NCBI GenBank assembly: GCA_031082185.1
Contig: JAVHLI010000009.1
Coordinates: 1-64,000, forward strand
Reading direction: 5' to 3'
Origin: a bacterium
GTDB lineage: Bacteria > Sysuimicrobiota > Sysuimicrobiia > Sysuimicrobiales > Humicultoraceae
DNA length: 64,000 nt
A program made the position numbers and the translations under genes. Each line of letters starts with the position of its first letter. Positions within the stretch are counted from its first letter, which is position 1. Under the pieces are notes generated by a model. That model saw only the letters and a program-made list of their open reading frames with translations. It did not search any database and was not told the DNA's origin. Of the stretch, positions 1 through 8,347 are shown piece by piece.

Positions 1-63
1 CCTCCGGAGGGTACCCAAAGAAAGTACACAGAGTACCGTACACTACCCATGCCGGAGGTATGT

Positions 64-92
64 TTGACGGTCATCGTGACCGATGCTACCAT
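64..92 (+). promoter_or_regulatory. Sigma-70-type promoter for the nuoBDIC cluster
   Basis: A -35 box TTGACG (64-69) and a -10 box TACCAT (87-92) are separated by exactly 17 nt, about 75 nt upstream of the nuoB start. Five of six -35 bases and four of six -10 bases match consensus. The first 60 nt of the window hold a perfect 10-bp palindrome (1-10) and four GTAC tetramers (11-41), which could be an operator but may be chance. No coding sequence is visible upstream, so this appears to be where the cluster begins. Confidence 0.5.
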
Positions 93-166
93 GAGTGCGG
101 TTTTCTCAGTTCCGGATCGGGTATCTGGGGCGCGGCCGCGCCCGCGATCTCCCACGGGAGGAGCGC

Positions 167-730
167 ATGGTTACCCCGCCACAGCGGGTTCTTGTCCCAT
201 CAGCGAGACCCGCGTCCGTAGAGAAGGCGATTGACGTTCTGGACCGACTGCCCGGCGGCAGCGTCGTTCTCACCAAGGTCGAGACGCTGCTCAACTGGAG
301 CCGTGCCTGTAGCCTGTGGCCGCTGGGCTTTGGGCTGGCGTGCTGCGCGATCGAGATGATGGCCGCCTTTGCAGGCCGGTTCGATCTCGACCGCATGGGC
401 GTGATACCCCGGGCGACGCCTCGCCAGGCCGACCTGATGATCGTGGCGGGGCGCTGCACGCTCAAGATGGCGCCGATCACGCGCCGGCTGTGGGAGCAGA
501 TGCCCGAGCCCAAGTACGTGATCTCGATGGGGTCGTGCGCGAACTGCGGCGGTCCGTTCTACTACGACAACTACTCGATCCTCAAAGGCATTGACCAGAT
601 CATTCCCGTGGACGTCTACATTCCGGGCTGCCCGCCGCGGCCGGAGGCTCTAATCGAGGGGATCCTCAAGCTTCAGGAGAAGATAAAGGCCGGGCCGTTT
701 CTCCGCCGCTCCACGGCGGAGACGGCCTGA
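167..730 (+). CDS. nuoB: NADH-quinone oxidoreductase subunit B (NuoB)
   Basis: This is the complex I subunit that carries Fe-S cluster N2, the last centre before quinone, in the peripheral arm at the membrane. The 187-residue product has the family's adjacent cysteines (Cys59-Cys60 in ACCAIEMM), Cys124 in GSCANCGG and Cys155 in PGCPPRPE, the expected N2 ligands. I place the start at the ATG at 167 because GGGAGGAG (156-163) lies just upstream; an earlier in-frame ATG at 95 adds 24 residues unlike the family and has no ribosome site. It is the first gene of a tight nuoB-D-I-C run. The usual upstream partner nuoA is not visible, which is unusual. Confidence 0.95.
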   Translation: MVTPPQRVLVPSARPASVEKAIDVLDRLPGGSVVLTKVETLLNWSRACSLWPLGFGLACCAIEMMAAFAGRFDLDRMGVIPRATPRQADLMIVAGRCTLKMAPITRRLWEQMPEPKYVISMGSCANCGGPFYYDNYSILKGIDQIIPVDVYIPGCPPRPEALIEGILKLQEKIKAGPFLRRSTAETA

Positions 731-745
731 GGACGGGCCGGTACG

Positions 746-1849
746 ATGGCGCTGCGCACAGAAGAGCTGATGCTCAATATGGGCCCTCAGCACCCCAGCA
801 CGCACGGGGTGCTGCGTCTGCTGATAACCCTCGACGGCGAGAACATCGTGGACGCCAGGCCGTACATCGGCTACCTGCACTCTTCCGTCGAGAAGATGAT
901 GGAGCATCGGACCTACCTCCAGAACGTGGCGCTCGCAGACCGCGGGTTGGACTACCTGACGGCACTGGCCAACGAGGAGGCCTACCTGCTGGCCGTCGAG
1001 CGGCTCGGCGGGATCGAGGTTCCCCCGCGGGCCCGCTGGATCCGCACGCTCATGTTGGAGCTCCAGCGAATCTCCAGTCACCTGGTTTGGCTGGGAACCT
1101 GGGGGAACGATCTCGGGGCCACGACGGTGTTTCTCTACTGCTTTCGAGAGCGTGAACGCATCCTGGACCTGTTCGAGCAGGTCACCGGCGGGCGGCTGCA
1201 CTATGTGTACTTTCGCCCTGGTGGCGTTGGCCGGGACCTTCCGGCGGGCTGGACGGACCGGGTCCTGGAGTACTGCGATGAGTTTCCCGGTCACCTGCAG
1301 GAGTACAGCGACCTGCTCACCGGGAATCCGATCTTCCTGGCACGGGTGCAGGGCGTGGGGGTTCTACCAAAGGACGTCGCCATCAACATGGGCGCGTGCG
1401 GTCCGGTGGCCCGCGCCTCCGGGGTTCCGTTTGACGTCCGCAAGACCTTTCCTTACGAGGTCTACGGAGAGGTGGAGTTCGACGTCCCGGTTCAGGACGC
1501 CGGCGACTGCTTCGCGCGGTACCTGGTGCGCATGGAGGAGATGCGGCAGAGCGTGCGCATCGTCCGACAGGCGATTGAGCGCCTGCCGGAGGGGGAGGTC
1601 CGCGCCAAGGTTCCGGTGGCTGTCAAGCTGCCGCGGGGCGAGATCTACGCGCGCACCGAGTCCCCACGCGGGGATCTGGGAGTCTACCTGGTGAGCGAGG
1701 GGACCGACCGGCCCTACCGGGTCAAGGTCCGCGCGCCGTCGTTTTCCAACCTCTACGCACTCGCTGAGATGATGCGCGGCTGGAAGGTGGCGGACGTCAT
1801 CGCCATCCTGGGAACGGCAGACATCGTCCTTTCGGACGTGGATCGGTAG
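746..1849 (+). CDS. nuoD: NADH-quinone oxidoreductase subunit D (NuoD, 49-kDa)
   Basis: The 367-residue protein is the 49-kDa subunit that, with NuoB, forms the quinone-reducing site. It opens with the hallmark GPQHPSTHGVLRL and ends with GTADIVLSDVDR, the standard NuoD C-terminus. It lacks the paired CxxC nickel ligands of [NiFe]-hydrogenase large subunits, so it is a complex I subunit and not an Ech/Mbh hydrogenase. Length is close to the usual 370-410 residues. It follows nuoB by 15 nt. In most operons nuoC sits before or is fused to nuoD; here nuoC lies two genes downstream. Confidence 0.95.
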   Translation: MALRTEELMLNMGPQHPSTHGVLRLLITLDGENIVDARPYIGYLHSSVEKMMEHRTYLQNVALADRGLDYLTALANEEAYLLAVERLGGIEVPPRARWIRTLMLELQRISSHLVWLGTWGNDLGATTVFLYCFRERERILDLFEQVTGGRLHYVYFRPGGVGRDLPAGWTDRVLEYCDEFPGHLQEYSDLLTGNPIFLARVQGVGVLPKDVAINMGACGPVARASGVPFDVRKTFPYEVYGEVEFDVPVQDAGDCFARYLVRMEEMRQSVRIVRQAIERLPEGEVRAKVPVAVKLPRGEIYARTESPRGDLGVYLVSEGTDRPYRVKVRAPSFSNLYALAEMMRGWKVADVIAILGTADIVLSDVDR

Positions 1850-1856
1850 GTCGAAC

Positions 1857-2336
1857 ATGGCAGAAATCGCGGTACGCGCGTGGGATGCGGTGGTCGGTCT
1901 GGCAACCGGGCTGCGGGTAACGCTGCGGGCCCTGGGAGCCAAGAAGAACACCGTGCAGTATCCGATCGAGAGACTTGACGTTTCCCCGAACTGGCACGGT
2001 CTCCTGGCCCTGCCGCTGGATCCCGCGACGGGAAAGGACAAGTGCATCATCTGCTTCCAGTGCGAGCGCGTCTGTCCCGATCGGTGCATCCACATCGAGG
2101 CGGTAGGCAAGGGAAAGGAGCGCCAGCTCACCCGCTTTGACATCGAGATGGACAAGTGCTGTTACTGTGCTCTGTGCGTCGAGGTCTGCCCGACCGAGGC
2201 GATCGTGTTCGTGCCGTGCTACGAGGCCAGCGCGCGGGATCGGAGCAGACTGCTCTACGATCTCGATGATCTCCATCGGTCGGACTCCAAGGAGCCGGTT
2301 GCGCGCGGGATATTCTCGGTGGGAGGACGTTCGTGA
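1857..2336 (+). CDS. nuoI: NADH-quinone oxidoreductase subunit I (NuoI-like 2x[4Fe-4S] ferredoxin)
   Basis: This 159-residue protein carries two classic [4Fe-4S] motifs, CIICFQCERVCP (Cys63, 66, 69, 73) and CCYCALCVEVCP (Cys101, 104, 107, 111). The second is followed by TEAIVF, as in NuoI. NuoI relays electrons from the NADH-oxidising module to cluster N2. The residues before the first motif form the amphipathic lead-in typical of NuoI. It starts 7 nt after nuoD and overlaps nuoC by 4 nt (GTGA). Its place between nuoD and nuoC, without nuoH beside it, is unusual. A dedicated ferredoxin-type subunit of a truncated complex is an alternative reading. Confidence 0.88.
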   Translation: MAEIAVRAWDAVVGLATGLRVTLRALGAKKNTVQYPIERLDVSPNWHGLLALPLDPATGKDKCIICFQCERVCPDRCIHIEAVGKGKERQLTRFDIEMDKCCYCALCVEVCPTEAIVFVPCYEASARDRSRLLYDLDDLHRSDSKEPVARGIFSVGGRS

Positions 2337-2893
2337 GCTGGGAGCTCGTCGAGCATCTGAAGGCCCGCTTTCCCGAGGTGGAGCCCTTCCCGCGCGGGGA
2401 ACCGTCCCCGGCGGAGGAGCCCCCGGCGCACAAGCACGACGCCGCGAAGGCGCCGGTCCACCATGTGCCGGGTGCAGTGGTGCCCGCGGGGCGTCTGATG
2501 GAGATCTGCCGCGTGGTGCGGGACGAGGCGCCGTTCCTGCTGGACTACTGCTCGCTCGTGACCGGCGTGGACCGTCCCGAGGCCGGGCAGATCGAGGTGG
2601 TCTACCATCTCTTCTCGATGACCGCTCATCACGAGCTGCTGCTGAAGGTAAGGGTACCGCGCGACGACCCTCGCCTGCCCAGCGTCAGAGGAATCTGGAG
2701 CGCGGCAAACTGGCACGAGCGGGAAGCCTACGACCTTTTCGGGATCGTATTTGACGGCCATCCCGACCTCCGGCGGATTATGATGGCCGAAGACTGGGTC
2801 GGGTACCCATTGCGCAAGGACTATGTCTACGAGGATCCGCAGTGGCTGGTGGATATGGTAGAACAGCGCCGGCGCGAGGCCGGTTTGTCCTGA
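2333..2893 (+). CDS. nuoC: NADH-quinone oxidoreductase subunit C (NuoC, 30-kDa)
   Basis: The 186-residue product contains the NuoC signature in its C-terminal third: WHEREAYDLFGIVFDGHPDL followed by GYPLRKDY. NuoC is a structural subunit of the hydrophilic arm that packs against NuoD. The GTG start overlaps the nuoI stop as GTGA, implying translational coupling. The first 60 residues are rich in Pro and Glu (EPFPRGEPSPAEEPPAH) and look like a flexible extension. It is the last complex I gene here; no NuoA, E-H or J-N gene follows, so the membrane arm and NADH module must be elsewhere or absent. Confidence 0.93.
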   Translation: MSWELVEHLKARFPEVEPFPRGEPSPAEEPPAHKHDAAKAPVHHVPGAVVPAGRLMEICRVVRDEAPFLLDYCSLVTGVDRPEAGQIEVVYHLFSMTAHHELLLKVRVPRDDPRLPSVRGIWSAANWHEREAYDLFGIVFDGHPDLRRIMMAEDWVGYPLRKDYVYEDPQWLVDMVEQRRREAGLS

Positions 2894-3891
2894 ACCGCCG
2901 CGAGTTCCTCTCCACGCTGGGTCTGGCAGCCGCGGCCCTGGCCGGGGCAGAGGGGTTGATCGTGCGTTCCTCCCTCACCCGGGTGCAGGCCGCAGCCGCG
3001 GCGCAGTTACTCGAGGTAACGCCCACCGACAAATTCTTCGTCATCAGCAAGAACCCGCTCGGTCGCGATCCCAGGGTCGGTGTTGAGGGATGGGCCCTGG
3101 AGATCACGGGACTGGTCGGCAGGCCCATCAGGCTGACCTACGAGCAAATCCGCGCGATGCCCCATGTTGTCCGGCACCATACCCTGGAGTGCATCAGCAA
3201 CAACGTCGGCGGCAATCTCATCGGCAACGCGCTGTGGCGCGGCGTCCGGTTCCGCGACCTGATAGCCTCCGCCGGTGGGGTGGGCGCCGGGGCCATCAGG
3301 TTTGCGCTGCGCTGCGCGGACGGATACAGTGAAGGCCTTCCGGTCGTGGAGGCGATGCATCCTGATGCGATGCTCGCGTACGAGATGAACGGCCAACGGT
3401 TGTCCCCCTCGCACGGATTCCCGGTCCGGCTGCTGGTCCCCGGCCTGTACGGGATGAAGAATACAAAGTGGCTTACGAAGATCGAGGCGGTCTCCACCCA
3501 GTTCACGGGTTACTGGCAGGCGTCGGGGTGGAGCGACGAGGCGGTGGTGAAGACGACCTCGATGTTCCGTCTGCCCGGTCAGCGGCCGGTGAGGGTGGGC
3601 GGGGTGGAGTTGGGAGGCGTGGCATATGCCGGGGACCGCGGGATTGCGGAGGTCCAGGTCAGCACCAACGGTGGCAGGACCTGGGCGAGGGCCGAGGTGA
3701 AGAAACCGTTGGGCCCACACACCTGGGTGTTGTGGGCGGCGCTGTGGAGGCCAACCCGGCCCGGCGAGTACGCGCTGCAGGTGCGCGCGCGCGACGCCGG
3801 CGGGGTGATGCAGACGGCCGTGGAGGCACCCCCGGCGCCCGACGGCGCCAGCGGATACCATGCGGTGCGCGTTAGGGTGAATCCGACGTGA
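2842..3891 (+). CDS. Tat-exported sulfite oxidase-family molybdopterin oxidoreductase
   Basis: A periplasmic Mo-cofactor enzyme of the sulfite oxidase family. The N-terminus has a twin-arginine signal (NRREFLSTLG, then an Ala-rich hydrophobic stretch). The oxidoreductase domain contains HTLECISNNVGG, whose Cys117 is the expected molybdenum ligand. The C-terminal third (GVAYAGDRGIAEVQVSTNGG) matches the Ig-like dimerisation domain of this family, so it is a full sulfite-oxidase-type protein, not a YedY/MsrP-type single domain. The GTG start used here overlaps nuoC by 52 nt. A CTG at 2890 overlaps the nuoC stop by 4 nt, sits 9 nt after GAGG and begins right at the Tat motif, and may be the true start. 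No heme domain is present. Substrate is inferred only. Confidence 0.88.
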   Translation: MAGGYGRTAPARGRFVLNRREFLSTLGLAAAALAGAEGLIVRSSLTRVQAAAAAQLLEVTPTDKFFVISKNPLGRDPRVGVEGWALEITGLVGRPIRLTYEQIRAMPHVVRHHTLECISNNVGGNLIGNALWRGVRFRDLIASAGGVGAGAIRFALRCADGYSEGLPVVEAMHPDAMLAYEMNGQRLSPSHGFPVRLLVPGLYGMKNTKWLTKIEAVSTQFTGYWQASGWSDEAVVKTTSMFRLPGQRPVRVGGVELGGVAYAGDRGIAEVQVSTNGGRTWARAEVKKPLGPHTWVLWAALWRPTRPGEYALQVRARDAGGVMQTAVEAPPAPDGASGYHAVRVRVNPT

Positions 3892-5288
3892 AGTCGAATC
3901 CTTATGATCTCGTAGTCATCGGCGGAGGTCCGGCCGGGTACGTCGGCGCGATCCGAGCAGCACAACTGGGGCTGCGCACAGCGGTCGTCGAGCGCCACAA
4001 GCTGGGCGGCGTCTGCCTTCACTACGGCTGCGTCCCCACCAAGGTGTTGCTGCACACCGCCGAGCTGGTAGAGAAGCTGAAGAAGGCCCAGGCTTTGGGG
4101 ATCGAGACCGGGCCGGTGCGCGTGGACTACGCACGCCTGCAGAAGCGCAAGGCGACCGTGGTGGAAGGCCTGTACAAGGGCGTTCAGTACCTGATGCGCA
4201 AGTACAAGATTGACGTCCTTGAGGGTACCGGCAGTCTGTTGGGCCGTACCCGCATCGGCGTGGCGTCCACTGACGGCTCCGAAACCGAGATCGAGGCCAA
4301 GCACGCGCTCCTGGCGACCGGGTCCGCGCCCCGGAGCGTTCCCGGGGTCGTCCTGGATAACGAGCGCGTGCTCGACAGCACCGGCGCACTGGCGCTAGCC
4401 GAGGTGCCCAGGACGATCGCGATCCTCGGCGCCGGCGCGATCGGCGTGGAGTTCGCCAGCCTTTTCGCCGCGCTGGGCAGCGAGGTTACCTTGATCGAGC
4501 TTCTCCCGACCCTGCTCCCACTGGAGGACCCCGAAATAGGACGGACCATGGAGCGGCTGTTCGCGCGGAGGGGAATGAGGATCCACACGGGCGCCACCGC
4601 CGGTGGCGTTGCCCGCTCCGGCGACGGGTTGGCCATCACGCTGAACCGCGGAGGGGAGACAACAGGCGTGGAGGCCGACTACCTGCTCGTGGCGGTGGGC
4701 CGGGGTCCGGTCACGGACGGCCTGGGGCTGGAGACGGTCGGCGTCGAGACGCAGAAGGGCGCCGTTGTGGTGGACGCCCAACTGCGCACCTCCGTGCCCG
4801 AGATATACGCGGTAGGCGACGTCATCGCCCGCCCGTTCCGGCTGGCGCACGTTGCCTCCGACGAAGCGATCCACGCGGTTGAAACGATCGCCGGTGTCGA
4901 AAGCAGGTCCATAGATTACCAGGCCGTCCCGCGGCCCACATTCTCAATACCCCAGGTATCCTCGATGGGGCTTTCAGAGCAGCAGGCGCAGGATGCCGGA
5001 CATGAGGTCAAGGTCGGGCGCTTCGCCTTCCAGGCCAACAGCAAGGCGACGATCGAGGGTGAGCGCGATGGGTTCGTCAAAGTGGTGACGGACCGCCGGA
5101 CCGGCGAAATCCTGGGCACACACATGCTGGGCCCTGCGGTCACAGAGCTGCTGGCGGAAGGGGTACTTGCGAGGCACCTGGAGGGAACGGTGGTGGAGCT
5201 GGGCGGCGCGATCCACGCGCACCCAACGCTCTCTGAGGCTATGAGGGAGGCGGCGCTGGACGCGTTGGGAAAGGCCGTGCATGGGTAG
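3888..5288 (+). CDS. lpdA: Dihydrolipoamide dehydrogenase (E3)
   Basis: A 466-residue FAD-dependent disulfide oxidoreductase that re-oxidises dihydrolipoyl groups with NAD+. It has the FAD motif VVIGGGPAGYVGA (9-21), the redox-active Cys43-Cys48 pair in GGVCLHYGCVPTK, an NAD motif GAGAIGVEFA, the second FAD motif IYAVGDV and the catalytic C-terminal HAHPTLSEA. The active site reads CLHYGCVPTK rather than the usual CLNVGCIPSK, a known minor variant. GTG start, 4-nt GTGA overlap with the molybdoenzyme gene and 8-nt overlap with lipA. No lipoyl-bearing E2 or GcvH gene is in the window, so its partner complex is unknown. Confidence 0.95.
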   Translation: MKSNPYDLVVIGGGPAGYVGAIRAAQLGLRTAVVERHKLGGVCLHYGCVPTKVLLHTAELVEKLKKAQALGIETGPVRVDYARLQKRKATVVEGLYKGVQYLMRKYKIDVLEGTGSLLGRTRIGVASTDGSETEIEAKHALLATGSAPRSVPGVVLDNERVLDSTGALALAEVPRTIAILGAGAIGVEFASLFAALGSEVTLIELLPTLLPLEDPEIGRTMERLFARRGMRIHTGATAGGVARSGDGLAITLNRGGETTGVEADYLLVAVGRGPVTDGLGLETVGVETQKGAVVVDAQLRTSVPEIYAVGDVIARPFRLAHVASDEAIHAVETIAGVESRSIDYQAVPRPTFSIPQVSSMGLSEQQAQDAGHEVKVGRFAFQANSKATIEGERDGFVKVVTDRRTGEILGTHMLGPAVTELLAEGVLARHLEGTVVELGGAIHAHPTLSEAMREAALDALGKAVHG

Positions 5289-6147
5289 CCGGCGCCCCCC
5301 GTGGCTGAAGGTCCGCCTGCCTGGAGGCGAAAACTTCGCCGACCTGACCCGGATCATGCGACGCGGAGGGATGCACACCGTCTGCGAGGAGGCCCGGTGC
5401 CCCAACATCGGCGAGTGCTGGGACCGCCGGACCGCGACGTTCCTCATTCTGGGTGATACCTGCACCCGCCGCTGCCGGTACTGCGCGGTTGTCCACGGGA
5501 GGCCCGGCGCGCCGGATGAGGGCGAGCCCGAGCGGGTCGCCGACGCGGCCGCCGCCATGGGCCTGCGCCACGCGGTTGTGACCTCGGTGAACCGTGACGA
5601 TCTAAAGGATGGCGGCGCGGGCATCTACGCCGCCACGATCCGCGCCATGCGCCACAGACTCCCCGATTGTACCGTGGAGGTGCTCGTTCCCGACTTCAAT
5701 GGCGACCCCGAAGCGCTGCGCGCTGTCCTGGAGGCCAACCCGGAGATCCTGGGGCACAATCTGGAGGCCGTGCGCAGGGTGTTTGGGGGCGTGCGGCCCG
5801 GCGGCAACTACGACCGGTCCGTCGAACTGCTCCGACGGTGCAGGGAGTGGGGGTACAACTCGTTTACCAAGAGCGGCATCATCGTTGGTATGGGAGAAAC
5901 CGAGGACGAGCTGCTGGAGGCAATGGACGACCTGCGGGCGGTGGACTGCGACGTGCTGACATTGGGTCAGTACCTGCAGCCGGGAGGCGGCTTCCTGCCG
6001 ATTGCCCGCTACTACACTCCCGAAGAGTTCGCCGCCCTGCGCGAAGAGGGCCTGCGCCGCGGATTCAGGTACGTGGAGGCCGGTCCTCTTGTGCGCTCCT
6101 CCTATAGGGCCGACGCGCAGGCGCAGGCGGTGCGCCGCCGTTGCTGA
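5281..6147 (+). CDS. lipA: Lipoyl synthase
   Basis: A 288-residue radical-SAM enzyme that inserts two sulfurs into protein-bound octanoyl chains. The auxiliary cluster motif CEEARCPNIGEC (Cys35, 40, 46) and the radical-SAM motif CTRRCRYC (Cys61, 65, 68) are both present, as is the C-terminal RSSYRAD containing the conserved serine that ligates the auxiliary cluster. Length is typical. It overlaps lpdA by 8 nt, so lipoate synthesis and lipoamide re-oxidation are translated together. An octanoyltransferase (LipB or LipM) is not in the window. Confidence 0.97.
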   Translation: MGSRRPPWLKVRLPGGENFADLTRIMRRGGMHTVCEEARCPNIGECWDRRTATFLILGDTCTRRCRYCAVVHGRPGAPDEGEPERVADAAAAMGLRHAVVTSVNRDDLKDGGAGIYAATIRAMRHRLPDCTVEVLVPDFNGDPEALRAVLEANPEILGHNLEAVRRVFGGVRPGGNYDRSVELLRRCREWGYNSFTKSGIIVGMGETEDELLEAMDDLRAVDCDVLTLGQYLQPGGGFLPIARYYTPEEFAALREEGLRRGFRYVEAGPLVRSSYRADAQAQAVRRRC

Positions 6148-7295
6148 ACGAGGAGCAGCTCGCCCGCTACTCCAGGCAGTTGATCCTCGAGGAGGTGGGG
6201 ATCTCCGGCCAGCGCCGCCTGCTCGATGGCAGGGTCCTGGTAGTGGGCGCGGGCGGGCTGGGCTCGCCGGCAGCGCTCTACCTGACCGCGGCCGGTGTGG
6301 GTACCATCGGGATCGTGGACGGCGATCGGGTGGACAGCTCCAACCTTCACCGTCAGCTTCTCCACCGCACGCGCGATCTCGGCTGCCCCAAGACCGAGTC
6401 CGCCGCGCGAACCCTCGAGGAGATCAATCCAGGTATCACCGTGGTGACGTTCCCGACGGTGCTCTCCTCGGCCAACGCCCTCGAGATCATCGGCCAGTTT
6501 GACGTGGTGGTCAACGGCAGCGACAACTTCCCCACGCGCTACCTGATCAACGACGCGTGCGTGCTGCTCCGCAGGCCGCTTGTGGACGCCAGCGTCTTGA
6601 GGTGGGAGGGCCAGGCCACGGTCTACCTACCTGGGCGCGGTTGCTACCGCTGCCTGTTTCCCACCCCGCCTCCTCCGGGTGCGGTGCCCTCCTGTGCCGA
6701 GGCCGGCGTCATCGGCGCGGTGGCCGGGCACATGGGTACCATCCAGGCCATCGAGACGGTAAAACTGCTGCTCGGCGTCGGTGAGAGCTTGGCCAACCGA
6801 TTGCTGTTGGTGGACGCGCTCGCCGGCGAGACGCGCGCCGTCCGGTGGCGCCGGAATCCGGAATGCCCGGTCTGCGGAGATCACCCGACGATCACGGCGC
6901 TGATTGAGTACGAGGAGTTCTGCGGCCTGCCGGGCCGGCCGCACGCGTCGGCCACGGCCGTCGCCCCTGATCCGGTCGCCGAGGTGGATCCGCACGAGGC
7001 CAGTCTGATGCTCGAGCAGGGAGCCCAGTTGATAGACGTGCGCGAGCCCTGGGAGTGGACTTCTTCCCGCATACCCGGCGCCCGACTCATTCCGGTGGCA
7101 GAGGTGTCCATGCGTGCATCGGAGATCGACCCGAACCGGCCCGTGATCGTGCTGTGCGCGGTCGGGGGCCGCAGCGCCGGGGTGGTCGAGGTGCTCCGCA
7201 AGGCAGGCTATGCTCGGGTCTACAACCTGGCAGGCGGAATCATCGCGTGGGCGAATCTCGGCCTGCCCACCGAGACCGGCCCGGGACAGGGATAG
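6141..7295 (+). CDS. moeZ: MoeB/ThiF-type adenylyltransferase fused to a rhodanese domain (MoeZ-like)
   Basis: Residues 1-250 are an E1-like ATP-dependent adenylating domain with the nucleotide motif VVGAGGLGSP and two zinc CxxC pairs (Cys168/171 and 242/245). Residues 280-384 are a rhodanese domain with active-site loop CAVGGRS (Cys339). Proteins of this layout activate the C-terminal Gly-Gly of ubiquitin-like sulfur carriers (MoaD, ThiS, CysO) and convert it to a thiocarboxylate. The TTG start overlaps the lipA stop by 7 nt. It could serve the MoaD-MoaE fusion encoded at 20233-20916 and so feed molybdopterin to the sulfite-oxidase-type enzyme upstream, but this is inference. Confidence 0.9.
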   Translation: MLNEEQLARYSRQLILEEVGISGQRRLLDGRVLVVGAGGLGSPAALYLTAAGVGTIGIVDGDRVDSSNLHRQLLHRTRDLGCPKTESAARTLEEINPGITVVTFPTVLSSANALEIIGQFDVVVNGSDNFPTRYLINDACVLLRRPLVDASVLRWEGQATVYLPGRGCYRCLFPTPPPPGAVPSCAEAGVIGAVAGHMGTIQAIETVKLLLGVGESLANRLLLVDALAGETRAVRWRRNPECPVCGDHPTITALIEYEEFCGLPGRPHASATAVAPDPVAEVDPHEASLMLEQGAQLIDVREPWEWTSSRIPGARLIPVAEVSMRASEIDPNRPVIVLCAVGGRSAGVVEVLRKAGYARVYNLAGGIIAWANLGLPTETGPGQG

Positions 7296-7318
7296 TCCGG
7301 GCCGAGGGTGGCTGAACA

Positions 7319-8347
7319 GTGCGACAGGCGGTTCTGAGAGCGCCACGTGTGCTTGACCTGGTAGAGGTGGCCGTGCCATCGCCTGGCCCGGGCGAGGTGG
7401 TCGTGCGCATAAGAGCCGCGCTGACCTGCGGCACCGATCTCAAGACCTACCGGAGAGGGCATCCCCGGGTTGCATTTGGGCCCTTCGGCCACGAGGCGGC
7501 CGGGGACATCGCCGCCGTGGGCAAGGGTGTCGAGGGGTTTGCGTTAGGGCAGCCGGTGGCGTTCGTGCACACCGCCGGGTGCGGGCGGTGCGAGCCGTGC
7601 CGGCGCGGGCATGAGAACCTGTGCGCGACCCTCTTCGCTGAGATCGCGCTCGGCGCCTACGGTGACTTCCTGCGCCTGCCGGCGCGTATCGTAAGCCGGC
7701 ACCTCTTCCCAAAGCCGGAGGGCCTGTCCTACCTTGAGGCGGCGTTCCTCGAGCCGCTGGCCTGCGTCGTCCATGCCTGGGAGCGGCTGGAACCGGTCGC
7801 CGGTGCGTCGGTGGCCGTGATCGGTTTGGGACCGATCGGTCTGCTGCACGTTCATGAAGCGCGGCGCCGAGGTCACGAGGTGATCGCGGTGGGGCGCCGG
7901 CCGACTGGGCTGGCGCTTGCCGAGCGGGCAGGGGCGGGCCACGTATTGGATTCCTCGACGGCCGAGGTCGGTCAGGCGCTGCGCACCCTGACAGGCGGAG
8001 GGCCCGACCTGGTCATCGAGTGCACCGGCTCCCCCGATGTCTGGAACGCTGCGCCTGACTGGTCTGCGCCTGGAGGCCGAGTCCTGCTCTTCGGCGGGCT
8101 TCCGGGCGAAAGCCGAGTGGCGTTCGATGCCACTCGGCTCCACTATGGCGAGGTGGATCTCGTCAGTGCCTTCCACTACCGTACCGCGAACGTCCGGCAG
8201 GCGCTTCATCTCCTGGCCACCGGCGCGGTGAGGCCATTTGACATGATCACCGGTGAGCGGCCCCTGGGCGCCATTGGTGAGGTCTTTGAAGACCTGGACC
8301 GCGGGGTCGGGACCAAGTACGCGGTTCTGCCCGAGGGTGAGGCGTGA
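7319..8347 (+). CDS. Zinc-dependent alcohol dehydrogenase (MDR family)
   Basis: A 342-residue medium-chain dehydrogenase with both zinc sites: catalytic Cys37 (CGTD) with His58-Glu59 (GHE), and a structural lobe with Cys88, 91, 94 and 102 (CGRCEPC...C). The nucleotide-binding fold shows GLGPIGLLH. The overall pattern resembles sorbitol/threonine-type polyol or sugar dehydrogenases; the substrate cannot be read from sequence. GTG start; the stop overlaps the next dehydrogenase as GTGA. Two zinc dehydrogenases and a cupin follow one another, suggesting one small carbohydrate or polyol pathway. Confidence 0.85.
   Translation: MRQAVLRAPRVLDLVEVAVPSPGPGEVVVRIRAALTCGTDLKTYRRGHPRVAFGPFGHEAAGDIAAVGKGVEGFALGQPVAFVHTAGCGRCEPCRRGHENLCATLFAEIALGAYGDFLRLPARIVSRHLFPKPEGLSYLEAAFLEPLACVVHAWERLEPVAGASVAVIGLGPIGLLHVHEARRRGHEVIAVGRRPTGLALAERAGAGHVLDSSTAEVGQALRTLTGGGPDLVIECTGSPDVWNAAPDWSAPGGRVLLFGGLPGESRVAFDATRLHYGEVDLVSAFHYRTANVRQALHLLATGAVRPFDMITGERPLGAIGEVFEDLDRGVGTKYAVLPEGEA

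Noticed and set aside
60-212. Short plus-strand frame after a CGGAGG-like site, overlapping the nuoB start
   Set aside because: About 50 codons, Arg/Gly/Ser-rich with no family resemblance, and it runs into nuoB in another frame. The ATG lies upstream of the predicted transcription start, so it would not be on that mRNA.
746-2893. nuoD-I-C as a membrane-bound [NiFe] hydrogenase (Ech/Mbh)
   Set aside because: NuoD has no N- or C-terminal CxxC nickel ligands and keeps the complex I C-terminus (IVLSDVDR).
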